Positions 12,033 through 23,630 of a DNA stretch of 64,000 nt are shown one piece after another. The DNA is from Gracilaria gracilis. Its lineage: Eukaryota > Rhodophyta > Florideophyceae > Gracilariales > Gracilariaceae. The notes under the pieces are model-generated. The model was not told the DNA's origin. It did no database searches and worked only from the letters and a program-made list of their open reading frames with translations. The first letter of the stretch is position 1, and each line of letters opens with the position of its first letter. The position numbers and the translations under genes are program-made. The DNA lies in assembly GCA_030374805.1 (NCBI GenBank), contig JARGSG010000024.1, forward strand, positions 744,001 to 808,000, read 5' to 3'.

Positions 12033-12989
12033 ATGTCGAATGGATACGATGGTGAAGAGGAGCTAATGGCTCCGCTGCATAGGACGGAAGTGCCAGAGAC
12101 GCCGCCGCGGAAGGAGGGAGGGGGTACTGAGGGGGTTTGTGTGAGTCAGAGGGTTTGTAATGGGGATGGAGGAGGCGGTGGAGGTGATGGGGATGGGGAT
12201 GGAGGAGGAGGACCGGAGAGAAGGTTTATGGGGGAGATGGAGGAACGGGTGAGGAAGCTTGGGGGGAGTTTGAAGGAGCACTTCGACGACATGCTGTCGG
12301 AGATGGTGGCAGACATGGGAGGGGTGGTGCTGAGTGTGTCGGAGGTTGGGGTGCCGATGGAATTGATTTCGACGATTCGGAAGAGGATGAAGTTGACTGG
12401 GGTGGGGGGTGTGAGACATGTGAATAGGATGTTTGAGTGCGTGGGGAGGCAGATGGGGAGGCTGCGAAAGGAGAACATGGGGCTGAAGGGTAGGGTTGAA
12501 TTGTTGGAGGAGCAAGTAGGACAGGTGGAGAAGGCGTGCAAATTGCTGATGGATTTGAAGGAAATGGTGAAGGGAGGGGGAGTAGGGGTGGGAGAGGGAG
12601 CAGGTAAAGGGTCGCCTGTGATGCCTGGTTCTCGGGATGGGCGGGGGAGTGTGAGGGAGAGGGGGGGAGAAGAGGAGGGAGGAGAAGGTGTGGGGAGTCG
12701 ACTGATGAAGAGGAGGAAGGGTGGGGTGATGGTGGAAGAGGATAGGAAGGTGTTTTTGTCGTAGCAGCTGCCGGGTAGCGCGCCGTTGGTAGGTTTCGGG
12801 AGTGCGGCGGCGTCTGTGACGACGGCGGGGCGTATATTGGAGGAGCAGGGGGAGAAGAGGCTGGGAGGGGTTGGAAGCCAGTTTGGGGCTAGGAGGGTGT
12901 ACCAGAATGGGGAGAGTTGTCCGTTGGACTTCTTTAAATTCAAGTTTAGGGACACTGAGACTCAGGATCCGAATGCCGAGTTGGAGTAA
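12033..12989 (+). pseudogene. Type 2 transposon coiled-coil protein, copy A
   Basis: The start is fixed by the conserved MSNGYDGEEELMAPLHRTE, found again at 42478 in element C. A Gly/Asp-rich linker follows, then a helical region (KLGGSLKEHFDDMLSEM, VGVPMELISTIRKRMKL) and a coiled coil (GRLRKENMGLKGRVELLEEQ). A Gly/Pro/Ser-rich spacer leads to a strongly conserved end (GFGSAAASVTTAGRILEEQ ... ARRVYQNGESCPLDFFKF). I do not recognise the family. An in-frame TAG at about 12762-12764 falls where copy C has Arg; otherwise the frame is open for 318 codons. In every element the gene reads outward towards the non-transposase TIR, so it may be a transposition accessory or DNA-binding subunit. Confidence 0.65.
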
Positions 12990-13257
12990 ACCAGCGCTGG
13001 TGACCCGAGAGTAAATTTTTTGAGTGATTTTGACGACTGCGACGCATATGAGGTAACGGGCAGTGGCGCACTAACTGCAAACTAGCATAAAACTTCAACA
13101 AATGGAGTTCAACTGCGGCACGTGGAAATGCGATTTTCAAAAAAATCTTTTTTGCCTTGCCAACTAGCGCAATCTGCCAAATTGCTAGTTTTTTCGGACT
13201 TTTATTTTAATAACTAGCGATCTAGCATACTAAACTAGCATTCCGAGAACACCGAGG
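12990..13257 (+). repeat. Type 2-side terminal region and TIR of element A
   Basis: The last 270 bases contain several copies of ACTAGC or its complement GCTAGT (about 13080, 13163, 13182, 13212, 13234), and end with the TIR GGAATGCTAG read inward. Such clustered subterminal motifs are typical binding sites of CACTA-like transposases. The TIR here has C at position 11 (GTGTTCTCGG), the variant that marks the type 2 end of these elements. Confidence 0.7.
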
Positions 13258-14881
13258 TACGCGTGCGCCTCGGAGTCGTTTACGTTGGAAAGGGAGGAAG
13301 GGTGCAGCGAGGAGCGAAGATGCGGCGAGGAGAGACAGTGCGGCGAGGAGCGACGATGCGGCGAGGAGTGGCGGTGCGGCGCGGAGCGTCGAGGGCGAAA
13401 CATTGAACCGAACGGAGCGAAGGAGCAAACGGAGCGAACGAGCGAGCGAAGCGAAGGAGCGAACGGAGCGAACGGTAAGCATTTTGGTGACGGAACCTAT
13501 TACGAATGCACGGGAACAAGAAGGTAGTCCCCAGAAAAGCATAGAAGAGCAACAAGGTATGCCGAAAAAGGTTCTGCGCGGTAATCGGGAGAGAAATATT
13601 GGTAAAAGAAGCGCAGAGACTGCACAAGCTTTAGCGGAGAGCGATAGTGGGGATATGAAAGTGAAGAGTAAAGAGCTTCGTACAGGTGTCGAGGGAAGAA
13701 CGATAGCAAGGAAAAGTACCGGTTCAGGTAGTGGGCGTCTTTGAGGAAGAAGGGAAACTAACGGTCATAAGGTGGCTAAGGCTGGGGTACCCGAAGAGGT
13801 GGAAGGATAAGGGGAGAGAGTGAGGGGTGGTCAGCCAGCGATGACGCGAGAAGTGGAGAGTTTGGTTGTTGCAACGCCAAATAGAGTGCCAGAGAAGGAA
13901 AGCATTGATTTCGAGCAAGAGTCTGTAAACTGGGAGAAAGAAGGAGTGCGGGGTGTGTGGCCACTGGCAGACGGTGAAACAGGGTAGGGTAGTGAGAGAA
14001 GAATAGGGAGTGTGGTTCATGGATTGGGGGGTGTTAAAGTGGTGGAGAAGGAAAACAATCAGCGACGAGAACATGCGGAAGGGAGAGTGGTGTGACGTAA
14101 AAGTGCTGAATCCATCAATGAAATTGTAGGAGGGACAGCAGCAGTGGTTGAGAGCGATTTCGACGGGGAGGACGACGTACAAACAGAACTGTGTCGGGAA
14201 GTTAATGTCGTGGAGACGGTGCTACTAACGCCGCAAAGGATCCGGGGAAGGCGCAACACCGTTTTACTTCCAACGGATGTGGGAGACGAAAGTGACGGCG
14301 GTCGTGGAGAAAGCCGAGGTAGAATTCGAGGAGATGAATGGGGATCTACAATGGAACGGGAAAGCAATGAGGGGAACTTAAGCGTATTGCCACGGTCTGC
14401 ACTCGTTTAGAGGGTGAATTCACTAAAGGGACAGTTGCGAAATATGAAGCAAGACCGCTATGCATTGATGGTGATTTTGAAGCTGACGCAGGAAGAGTTG
14501 GGACGGCTGAGGGAGGAAAATAAACGGCAAAATGTGTCGATCGAATGTCTTCGGGAGGCAGGGAAAAGAACGAAGCGAGGTGGTGGAGGAAAGAAGGTGA
14601 GACGGCGCCGAAAGTATGATATTGGAGTGGAAGAATGTTTTCATGGATTTGCAAGGGCTGTATATTACAGGATTCTTCATCACGCGAAGTTGGAGGCGTC
14701 TGAACTTTGTTTCAACCGGAAAACGTTGGTAGAAGCTGGAAGAACCGGCGTGAGACGGTGGTAGAAAGTAGAGAGGAAAGAATGTTTGTAGTTCGGGAGA
14801 AGGAGTGCCTAGGTGCCCAATTCATGTTGCACATGAGATGAGGGCGTACACACCATCAACAGAGGGTGGAACTGATGTGTT
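13258..14881 (+). pseudogene. Type 1 coiled-coil gene of element D, 5' part
   Basis: This is the first of three separated pieces of element D. It matches the type 1 gene of element B (32.3-33.8 kb): a Glu-Arg-Thr-rich repeat (ERTERTVSILVTEP), then the coiled coil (about 14414-14560: SLKGQLRNMKQDRY, LTQEELGRLREEN), then CFHGFARAVYYRILHHAKLE. Several indels and stops break it. It starts abruptly at the TIR of element A and stops at 14881, exactly where element C begins. The same gene resumes at 43625, so both insertions can be read directly from this gene. Confidence 0.75.
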
Positions 14882-15423
14882 CGTCGGTGTTATCGGAATG
14901 CTAGTTTTGGTGTCAAAAATGTCCGAATTAAAGCGATCGAGAATCCGGTGAATTTTATCCAAATTTGGATGTGCTTTATTTCCGAAAATATTTCCACATT
15001 TTTACTTGTGCTAGTTTGTGTGGAAAGAATCATTCACGATTGTTTCCATCATTGCTAGTTTGGATGGAAGACAAACTAGCATGTTACTTCCATGCACGCT
15101 AGTTTCCGAACCCAATGTAAGTGTGTAAGTGGCACATATTAAGACCTATACGGCGGCAAATAGGGATATATATACATATATAGCTACTTATGGAACACGA
15201 TTAGAAGAATAGAAATCCTTCGAATAGAAACTCTCTATAGAGATACAGCACATCTATTCAACAATGCTATTATCAGATATCGACCGTTTATTCTCTCACT
15301 ATTGAAACGCTTTCGTATCACGTTCCACCTCCTCCATCACTCCATCCCACCCTCGGGGCGCCATATTATGCTCCGCGCTACGTACATCGCCTCTCCCCCA
15401 ACATCTCCACACCGCTCCCGGCC
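14882..15423 (+). promoter_or_regulatory. Transposase-side terminal region, TIR and promoter of element C
   Basis: The TIR (14882 onward) has A at position 11 (GTGTTATCGG), the variant seen at the transposase end of B and D. Subterminal GCTAGT/ACTAGC motifs follow at about 14900, 15010, 15054, 15073 and 15100. A TATA-like run (ATATATATACATATATAG, about 15168-15184) lies 240 bases before the transposase ATG. The same block, in inverted orientation, precedes the transposase of element D (about 59940-60000) and, more diverged, that of B. Confidence 0.6.
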
Positions 15424-17281
15424 ATGCCAAATTGCTGCTGTGAAGGCTGCTCCTTTTTCGCTCACACCATCCCCGCCATTCAAAGGCACCAAAAATGGAG
15501 ATGCCACAGCCGTCTCACCGCCAACAAACGTTTCCTCTCCCCCGGCGGCAACGTCCCTCAATTCCCCCCACGCAACAAAGCGGCACAAGTACATCCCATT
15601 ACTCGCACCACCACCCCCAGCTCCTCTCTCCAATCGCCCTTCCGATAACGTTCCCATCGCCGACGACAACTTCTACTAGAAGTGTGAGTACCACCAGCAA
15701 CATTTCTCCATCTCCGTCCACACCTAAGACGCCTACCATATCGTTTGAACCCCCGTGTGCTCCATCTCCCCTCCCCACCTCTTCCACCCCCCCCCCCCCC
15801 CTCCTTCCCTCTCCTCAACAACCCCCACCTCGAACGAATGGCCCTCTACATATCTTCCCTCGCTTCCACCCTCGGCCATCGCAAGGCAAACGAACTCATC
15901 TCTCTCCTCCACGACCCCGCCTTCTCCAAGTCAGCCTTCCACAACGCCCTCTCCGCTGCCTTCCAGTGTCCCAAACTTCAAACAGACTTCTTCCAACACC
16001 GAGTCAGCAACAGCGAGTTCACCCTCACCACCCTCCACGACCCACAGTACCTCTTCACAGCCACTACCTTACGAAAGGATGCTATCCAAATCCTTAAACG
16101 ACAACTCGCACTCGCACACTCCGACAAAACCTTCTTCCACCACGTCCCCCATACCAAATTCTCCGGCTCTCCTGCTTTCGCTCATATCATGGCTCCTCTC
16201 TCGGAATAGAAGCTGTCCCAGCCCTCACGCTGGCAGTCATGCAGTCCTCCAACAACTTCTACATCGGTCAGACCCCCGAAAACACCGGTACCCACTCCTT
16301 CATCGGCTACGTCCAAGTATACTCCGAACAGTCTTCTAACTCTTTCAAATCCTCTTCCAGCACCTCCCACGTCCTTCACATCACCCTAGTCAGCTTATCC
16401 CACTCGTTCCGTCCCAAATGTATCACTGGCAAACTCACCCTTCTCGTATACCTTCCAACCTCTTTCAATCTCGCCACTCCTTCTCAAGACCCCGATTGCA
16501 TTCCCCAAACCTTTTCCAGCTTCTCCCGCTCTACCAAAATGCAACTCATCCAGCGTGCCACCTCCAACCTCCTCGACCCTCTTCTCTCCTCCAGTATCAC
16601 TGGTTTCACCTTTCGTGACGCTAATGGCGTGCTCTGCCATTGTCTCAAAGTCATCGCCAGCTACTTTGCAGGCATCCCGGAAGCAAAGGACATTCTCTGC
16701 ATCTCTCACGGCACCCGCGCCCAGCATCCATGCCACCGATGTACCGTCCTCCCCTTCGAGCTCAATCTACGACTTCCATCCCTCCTCTTCGACCCCAGAC
16801 ACAGACTCTCGCTCCCCGTAAATCACACTCAGCCCTCCTCAAAGATGCTGCGAAGGTTCACCTCGCCAGAAAGTTTAGAATCGCCCGAAACACCAAGGAA
16901 AAGGCCGTTGAAGCATTCCACTTCCCTTTCGTCGTGAAATAGTTCTCCCTCTTCGATTCTTACCCTCTCCTAAACAATACCCCTCTCCTTTCCCCTTACA
17001 ACATCTTCCCCTTCGAGTCACTCCATAAATTCCACCTCGGCATCTCCAGGTTTTGTTCCTACATTACCCTCTGCTTTGATTCACTCAGTGAATTGCACCT
17101 CAGCGTTTTCAAGCTCGTCAAGCTGGTCTCTATCTTGGAAATCAGGACAGAAGCACTCTCCATAATATTTTGTTCACCTACAGCTCGAACATCCTTCCAT
17201 TCCGTCCGTCATTCTATCCTCAAGCAATGGATCACCATCCCCGCAACTCCAAAACGCCCGATTGGTAGGTTACTTGGCTAG
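15424..17281 (+). pseudogene. Transposase of element C, broken and 3'-truncated
   Basis: The start ATG (MPNCC) opens a C2HC-type zinc finger (CCCEGCSFFAHTIPAIQRH). The rest is spread over three frames by indels: ERMALYISSLASTLGHRKANELISLL, then SFIGYVQVYSEQSSN, then LTLLVYLPTSF, IPEAKDILCISHGTRAQHPC and finally IFPFESLHKFHLGISR. These match the B and G transposases in order. A short duplication follows at about 17030-17110. Homology stops at about 17260, so the last half is missing. In-frame TAG and TAA codons (about 15678, 15733, 16207) and frameshifts make it non-functional. Confidence 0.85.
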
Positions 17282-18247
17282 CGTGCGGTTAGTCGCATGG
17301 GACGGTCGGAATAGGAATAAATCTTGTAAGTGGGCGTACGTACCGGTGGTCGTGAAAAAAATAGGAGGTACGGAACGTCAGGGGCGATCGAGGTATGCGA
17401 AAAGATTCCAAACACCGTGAACACATAGTAGAAATATATTCGACGACCTATTGAGTCTAGACCTGGATGAGGAATACTAATTTCGTGGATCGGACCCTTT
17501 CCCGCTACTCTTAGTGGATTGCGGAAAAGAAAAGTTGCATAAGTAGGTGCCTCTCTACCTCGTAGGAATGCATTACAGTGTGCAACGGCCACTGCACTAC
17601 GTGGCAAAAATGCCTCCTGTTACGGTCTGTAAAGTATTTAAAACTCTCATTACGTGTACTCCCTTTCATACAGCTCCTCTAAAAATCAATATCAGACGTC
17701 TGCCAGCAGACAAACTCTTCCTATTATCGACGGATCTTTCTCTATGGAGATATCCGTGGGCTCTGGTGCATTATCATTGTGAGGGGTACAATTTGTTGTA
17801 ATGTAGCCAGAAAAAGTGTCTTTTATCACCAAATCACCAGTTTCAGTCATGCTAGGTAGCGAATAACCGAATTACCATAATTTTGTTCAAGTATCCAACT
17901 ATTTTATGTGTACAAAACCCCACACTCAAAGCGAATGTCACGTATTTTCATGGTGCAACTCTTTCATTTACAGTCTTCAATTTGTTTGGCAAAAGAGTTA
18001 GCATGAACCTAGAAGACAATCAATTACTACCAACTTTGCTAGGTCAATTAGACAGCGGAACAAGTTATTACGAATTGTAATCCGTAAAATTGATGAAGAC
18101 CCGCTCTGGCCCACCCCGCGGCCTATACTCAGAAGGAGGAACCAGCAAAGTCCGAAAGAGGCCCAGAGCAAGAGAGAGCCCCACTGAAACATCGATGTAG
18201 TCCCAGCACTGCTTAAGTCCGGTACCCATGCCGAAAAAGAATTACTT
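17282..18247. other. Unassigned AT-rich interval in element C
   Basis: About 1 kb follows the truncated transposase. It contains only short open frames (60-109 codons) without recognisable motifs, and it is more AT-rich than the transposon genes. It probably replaced the missing half of the transposase and the type 1 gene. I see no TIR or target duplication at its edges. Confidence 0.3.
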
Positions 18248-18716
18248 CATTTCTTGTCCGCCGGGTCCCCTGAACAGTGGACCGAGGTAGCGTGGCGCTT
18301 CATCGGTGCATCGATGAAGCGCTACGCCCACCCAGTCCGCTGTACGAAAACTTTTTTTTCAACTCATTAAAACAAAAGGCTGCGACAGCGGAGGGAGGCG
18401 TCGTGGCGCTTCACCGATGCTGTTCAGAGGACCCGGCTTTTTAATGAGGTGAAAATTAAATTTTTTTTTGGACAGTGGACCCAGGTGCGGTGGCGCTTCA
18501 TCGGTGCACCGATGAAGCGCCACGACACCCAGGTCCGCTGTCATCAGCGCGCTGGTGGTGCCACGTATGCCGCTACCACAGGTTTGCAATACACGGGCTG
18601 TTGGGAAAGCGGACCAGGGTGGCGTGGCGCTTCATCGGTGCACTGATGAAGTGCCACGACATCCGGGTCCGCTGTCAACGGCGCGCCGGTGGTGCCACGT
18701 ATGCCACTACCACAGG
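18248..18716. repeat. Hairpin array, left half (element C)
   Basis: Three to four palindromic units occur here (about 18270-18340, 18470-18545, 18610-18685). Each has arms GTGGCGCTTCATC and GATGAAGCGCCAC around a GTGCAC-like centre, with outer arms GGACAGCGG/CCGCTGTC in the better copies. Between them runs a GGTGGTGCCACGTATGCC spacer. The array is cut at 18717-18718 (TT) by element B and resumes at 38702. Confidence 0.8.
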
Positions 18717-18718
18717 TT

Positions 18719-18986
18719 CGTCGGTGTTCTCGGAATACTAGTTTAGTATGCTAGATGGCTAGTTATGAAAATAAAAGTCCGAAAAAACTAGCAATTTCGC
18801 AGATTGCGCTAGTTGGCAACGCAAAAAAATTTTTTTTGGAAATCGCATTTCTACGTGCCGCAGTTGAACTCCATTTGTTGAAGTTTCATGCTAGTTTGCA
18901 GTTCGTGCGCCACTGCCCGTTACCTCACATTCGTCGCAGGCGTCAAAATCACTCAAAAAATTTACTCTCGGGTCACCAGCGCTGGT
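18719..18986 (-). repeat. Type 2-side TIR and subterminal repeats of element B
   Basis: This is the mirror image of 12990-13257 in element A. ACTAGT/GCTAGT/ACTAGC motifs stand at about 18737, 18752, 18759, 18787 and 18806. Position 11 of the TIR is C, marking the type 2 end. Confidence 0.7.
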
Positions 18987-19950
18987 TTACTCCAACTCGG
19001 CATTCGGATCCTGAGTCTCAGTGTCCCTAAACGTGAATTTAAAGAAGTCCAACGGACAACTCTCCCCATTCTGGTACACCCTCCTAGCCCCAAACTGGCT
19101 TCCAACCCCTCCCAGCCTCATCTCCTCCTGCTCCTATAATATACGCTCCGCCGTACTCACAGCCGCCGCCGCACTCCCGAAACCTACCAACGGCACGCCA
19201 CCCGGCAGCTGCGGCGGCACAAACACCTTCCTATCCTCTTCCACCATCACCCCACCCTTCCTCCTCTTCTTCAGTCGACTCCCCACACCTTCTCCTCCCT
19301 CCTCTTCTCCCCCCCTCTCCCTCACACTCCCCCGCCCATCCCGAGAACCAGGCATCACAGGCGACCCTTTACCTGCTCCCTCTCCCACCCCTACTCCCCC
19401 TCCCTTCACCAGTTCCTTCAAATTCCATCAGCAATTTGCACGCCTTCTCCACCTGTCCTACTTGCTCCTCCAACAATTCAACCCTACCCTTCAGCCCCCA
19501 TGTTCTCCTTTCGCAGCCTCCCCATCTCCCTCCCCACGCACTCAAACATCCTATTCACATGTCTCACATCCCCCCACCCCAGTCAACTTCATCCTCTTCC
19601 GAATCGTCGAAATCAATTCCATCGGCACCCCAACCTCCGACACACTCAGCACCACCCCTCCCATGTCTGCCCCACCATCTCCGACAGCATGTCGTCGAAG
19701 TGCTCCTTCAAACTCCCCCCAAGCTTCCTCACCCCGTTCCTCCATCTCGCATATAAACCTTCTCTCCGGTCCTCCTCCTCCATCCCCATCCCCATCACCT
19801 CCACCGCCTCCTCCATCCCCATTACAAACCCTCTGACTCACACAAACCCCCTCAGTACCCCCTCCCTCCTTCCGCGGCGGCGTCTCTGGCACTTCCGTCC
19901 TATGCAGCGGAGCCTTTAGCTCCTCTTTCACCATCGTATCCATTCGACAT
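18987..19950 (-). pseudogene. Type 2 transposon coiled-coil protein, copy B
   Basis: This is a near-identical inverted copy of the type 2 gene in A. The start ATG (MSNGYDG) is at 19950, but an extra A shortly after it shifts the frame. Another indel lies in the middle part (the helical VPMELISTIRKRMKL block is readable). An in-frame TAG (about 19130-19135) falls where A has Glu in RILEEQ. The conserved end (GARRVYQNGESCPLDFFKF) is intact and ends in TAA at 18987. Function unknown; the gene reads towards the left TIR. Confidence 0.65.
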
Positions 19951-20468
19951 CCCGAGAAAAGACGGCGTCCGGCGATAAACGACTTGAACAGGCCTGAGCG
20001 ACTTACAACAACTCTCGTCCTTGCTACCCCCCCATCAAAGCTGTTACACTCCTGGCTACACACCCCTCTACTCCTCAGGCCTATATGTATCACAATTTTT
20101 CTATACCTCAATTTCCCGCCATTTCCCAAAAACTCCATTTCTCCCAGATATCTCCATATTTTCGTTTTTTCTTTTCAGTACCATCCCATAAAACCAATCC
20201 ACAGCCCCCGTTTCTTAACTCCTTACCATTACATCTTCCCCTTCATAATTCATTTCGACACATCTCTTTTCATAAACACATTTATCAGTCCTAATCCCGT
20301 CATACCTACCTACCTCATTCTTTCAACTACTTAGTCATAAAAACTATCTTTTCCTCTGAAACCACTTTATCGATGTAGACACCAGCAACTCCGTTCTCTA
20401 GTTAAGCATCTCTTCCTTTTTCTCCTGTAGCACAATATCTTTACACAGCATCCAACAAATTCGACATA

Positions 20469-21304
20469 ATGACCTCGCCTACCTCTTCTCTCCGCTCCTC
20501 CCACACCCCAGCTATTGTTGTATGCAGAGGCCGCATTGGCTCCATGCTTTACGACCACGGTACCTCTCAAGATACCATTCTTTCACTCCAAGGTTTCATA
20601 GCTGCACACAGCATTCCGCAAGGTCCCATTTTCTTCTGCGGCAGGAGCAACTTGTTGGAAACAGTAATTCGCTCCTGCCCTCCATCTCGCAGACAAGACT
20701 TGGTCTTCATTCAGAACGGCCACATTCTTTCCATTCTTTCAAAACATGGTCTTCATCACACCACACGAGCAGTTCTTTACATCGCCGTAACCCACTCTCG
20801 CTGCACCTCTACAGGATGGCGTCACCCCTCTTACTCCCAACGGCCTCACAAATTACACCGAAAAATGGGCTTTCGCACTAGCACAACGCTTCTTAAACGC
20901 AGGTCTCACTTCCAATATCGTTGACGAAGACGCCTTCTCTAAATCCTACTACAGAAAGCTCGTCTGGATCTCTTCATTCAACCAAGTTGGTTCCTCCCAC
21001 GGCTTCACTACCATGCATGACGTGGCCAACCGCTACAATACCATAGTCCTCAACGATAATGAAGGAACTACTCGGCATAGTCTCCTCCAACACAGCCATC
21101 TCCTACAACATCCCCTCCACAGTACAATGCCTCCTCGCCTACGGCAGCACTCTTACCTCCTTCCACGCCTCATTCTCTGAGTAATAATTCAGAAATGCTT
21201 ACTTCTACCTTTCCTCCGAGGATACAAAGAGAGCGGGCTTGGCTGACCCTGCCCTTTCTCACACCAACTATGTCAATGTCCTTAGAACAGACATTCTCTT
21301 TTAG
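20469..21304 (+). pseudogene. Ketopantoate-reductase-like oxidoreductase, copy B
   Basis: This copy is nearly identical to 11516-10682 in A. It begins at the same ATG with the VVCRGRIGSML dinucleotide-binding start. A 1-bp insertion at about 20808 (GTAACCC against GTACCC in A) and another at about 21047 shift the frame. The double TAA after ASFSE, also present in A, is retained at about 21181-21186. Beyond it the frame again reads FRNAYFYISSEDTK. It is divergent from type 2 and convergent with the dioxygenase gene. Confidence 0.55.
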
Positions 21305-21507
21305 TACCAGTACTACTTTGGTCTCATTTTTTAAAAAAGATATCTACGCACAATACTCTCTCTCCTTACCCCACGCTTTGTAACTCATTTTCTTTCTTCA
21401 AAAATCCTTTTATGCTCACGTTATATCAAAACATTCTTTCATTTCTCATTACTAGTCAAGTCACCTCACTCTCACACACATAACACTACACGCCCTACGT
21501 GTTTTAT

Positions 21508-23630
21508 CTAGTCCTCCTCATAATCCATTATCATCGGTCCCTCCTCGTAGTCTCCATCCGTGTTATCAGCCTTGTGGCCTTGTACCTCGTCATCTTTCTT
21601 TTCGTAATCCTCCTCTCCAACTTCGTCCTCCTCCATTTCAAAGTTGCTCACAGAAATTTCCTTCTCGTCCAGCTGGTCGTTTGGGTCTTCCACGAGTCCA
21701 AATTCCTCATCTAAGAATTTGGGCCGAAAAGCAGGCTGCCTGTTTACCGCATTAGGGAGCTTGTATCCCTCGGGCACAAAGTACATGTGATACCGTAGAC
21801 AATTCTCTTTCGCCAGCGCATCCCTGTACCCAGCCCCAGCATGAAACACATCTCCCCTTCCAATTAACACGGAGTACGGTGGAACCCTGAACTTCTTCAC
21901 AACCATCGTACGAGACAGCCTCTTCAAACTCTTGTCATCCGTCACATACATATTATGTGACCTCTCACATACCCATATCATAAAAGCGCTCCCCCCGGGG
22001 GCCATCACGAAGAATCCTGGAATCTCCCCATTGTTCTTCCCCACATTCGTCAACCCTCGGAAATCGGTGTGCAACACCTGCCTCGGGCATTCCTCCCCCG
22101 TACACAACAGACGTCCTCCTGTTACCGGCGCATACATCCTCTTCTTGGCCCTATTGTTGTTACAAAGACGAAGAGCGGCTGCTATCTGCCCAAACCGAGC
22201 ATCCAACAACGCCCACTTTCTCACCATCATCAAATTCTTCTCATCCTATTCCATGTAATCCACAATCTCCTTCTTCGTGGTAATGTATCGCCCAATTCCC
22301 TGCATCCTTTCCCCCGTGTCCTTCCCATCTCTGTCATTGATGATAGGGTTCCATCTCTTGCGCTTCTCCTCGAACTTGAGGTCCGGCTGTTCCAAGAAAT
22401 CCTTGTGAAAGAACTCCAACATACTCTCTTTCACATCTTCATCCAACACCAGCCCCCTTTTCTTCGCCACATCTGACATGCCTTCGTCACTTCCAAATTC
22501 CTCCAGCACACAGAATCCTCTTTCCATCAACTCCATTCTCTTCGCTGCAAAATACTCTCGCGCGAGGTCATCCGTCTCCATCGCCGCCATCCAAAGAGCC
22601 TCTTCCTCCCCTTTCGGCTTTCCATTCAACGGGAGCTTCACCCCAAGAACTGTCTCCTTCGTATTCCCCCGTTCCTTGTGCACATTCCAGGCTGCATGAC
22701 AGTACACCGCGTGATGCACGGCCCTCAAACCCTCCACCGTTAAACACCCCGCCCTATGCTGCTTTTGTAGGTGAAGCATATCCATCCACGGGTGCTGGTG
22801 TTTCACAGCATTCTTCCCTTCCGGCCACTCACTCGGCAGTGCACTCACCATATTCGCCCACGACATATCTGATCCCCCGGTGTACTCCCCAGGTGTCTCC
22901 ATCCCCTTCGGGAGAACATCCGGATTGTTATCCTCTAAGCTACGCCTTCCTCCTTCACCTTCCCCCCCCGGTTCATCCCCAACAAATCCACTATCCTTCT
23001 CACTACTATCACTCTCCTCCTCGCCCTCACTGGACGACATCACATTGATTTTCTGCTTCTTAAAGAACTTCTTCAATGCATTCCTCGTTATTTTTCTGAA
23101 CAGGTTAACAACCTCCAAAGGTATGTCCACAGAAGATGTGTTCACGGTACCCTTCCTTCTTCACTTCGGGGCAGGTTGCACATCATCTTCATCCTCGTCG
23201 TCAGTAGGCACCACAGAAGTTTTCTTTCTCGTTTTCATCTTCTTCCCCACAACCCGTCCAACCTCCTTTTCTCTCAAGCGACCCGGAACCACCTTACCTC
23301 TCGTGCTACGTCTTAACGCCGGTGGTTCCGGTTCAAGGCTTTCCACCACCATGGGATGTTCTCCACCTCAGCAGATGGAGCCCTGTCCGTCCCTTCCGGT
23401 TCCACAACCTCTTCAATAACCTCCTCTACAACCTCCTTCTTCTCTGAACTTCGCAGCGGTACTTTAAAGTGTTGTTCCAGCTTGTTACCTGCATTCTTCA
23501 CCCTCCTAGACACCATCCCGTCCCACAAACGCTTTGCTATCGCGAGCTCCATTTTGGCTGTTTGCTTCCCGAGATATTCCAAGACAGATACCCCCTTTCC
23601 TCCAATGTTGAGAACCGTCTGCATCACTTA
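21508..23630 (-). pseudogene. 2OG-Fe(II) dioxygenase-like part of the ParB-linked gene, copy B
   Basis: The C-terminal two thirds match copy A: acidic linker, VKHQHPWMDMLHLQKQHRAG, then VLHTDF, DVFHAGAGY and LRYHMYF with the His/Asp/His/Arg set of 2-oxoglutarate dioxygenases, and a very acidic tail. Upstream it continues in coding sequence that A lacks (VLNIGGKGVSVLEYLGKQ, KRLWDGMVSRRVKNAGNK), joining the ParB-like part. Lesions are a TAA at 23628-23630, a frameshift at about 23340, a TGA at about 23161-23163 (copy A has CGA, Arg, here, so a C-to-T change), and a TAG at 22246-22248 shared with A. If intact, ParB-like and dioxygenase domains would form one protein of roughly 1280 residues. Confidence 0.6.

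Larger units (their letters stand above)
8700..13257 (+). mobile_element. Element A: right part of a giant CACTA/Plavaka-like transposon
   Basis: A contains the dioxygenase gene, the ketopantoate-reductase-like gene (opposite strand) and the type 2 coiled-coil gene. It ends in a TIR at 13257 (AACACCGAGG, one mismatch from the AACACCGACG of its relatives), followed by a TA that would be the target duplication. It is a near-identical inverted copy of 18719 to about 23280 in element B. Its transposase half and left TIR are missing, because the left side is replaced by gypsy-1. To its right the type 1 gene of element D begins abruptly, so A sits inside D. Confidence 0.8.

Noticed and set aside
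12146..12955. 269-codon minus-strand frame opposite type 2
   Set aside because: It is a Pro/Ser-rich shadow of the purine-rich type 2 coding strand; the plus frame is the one conserved in C and G.
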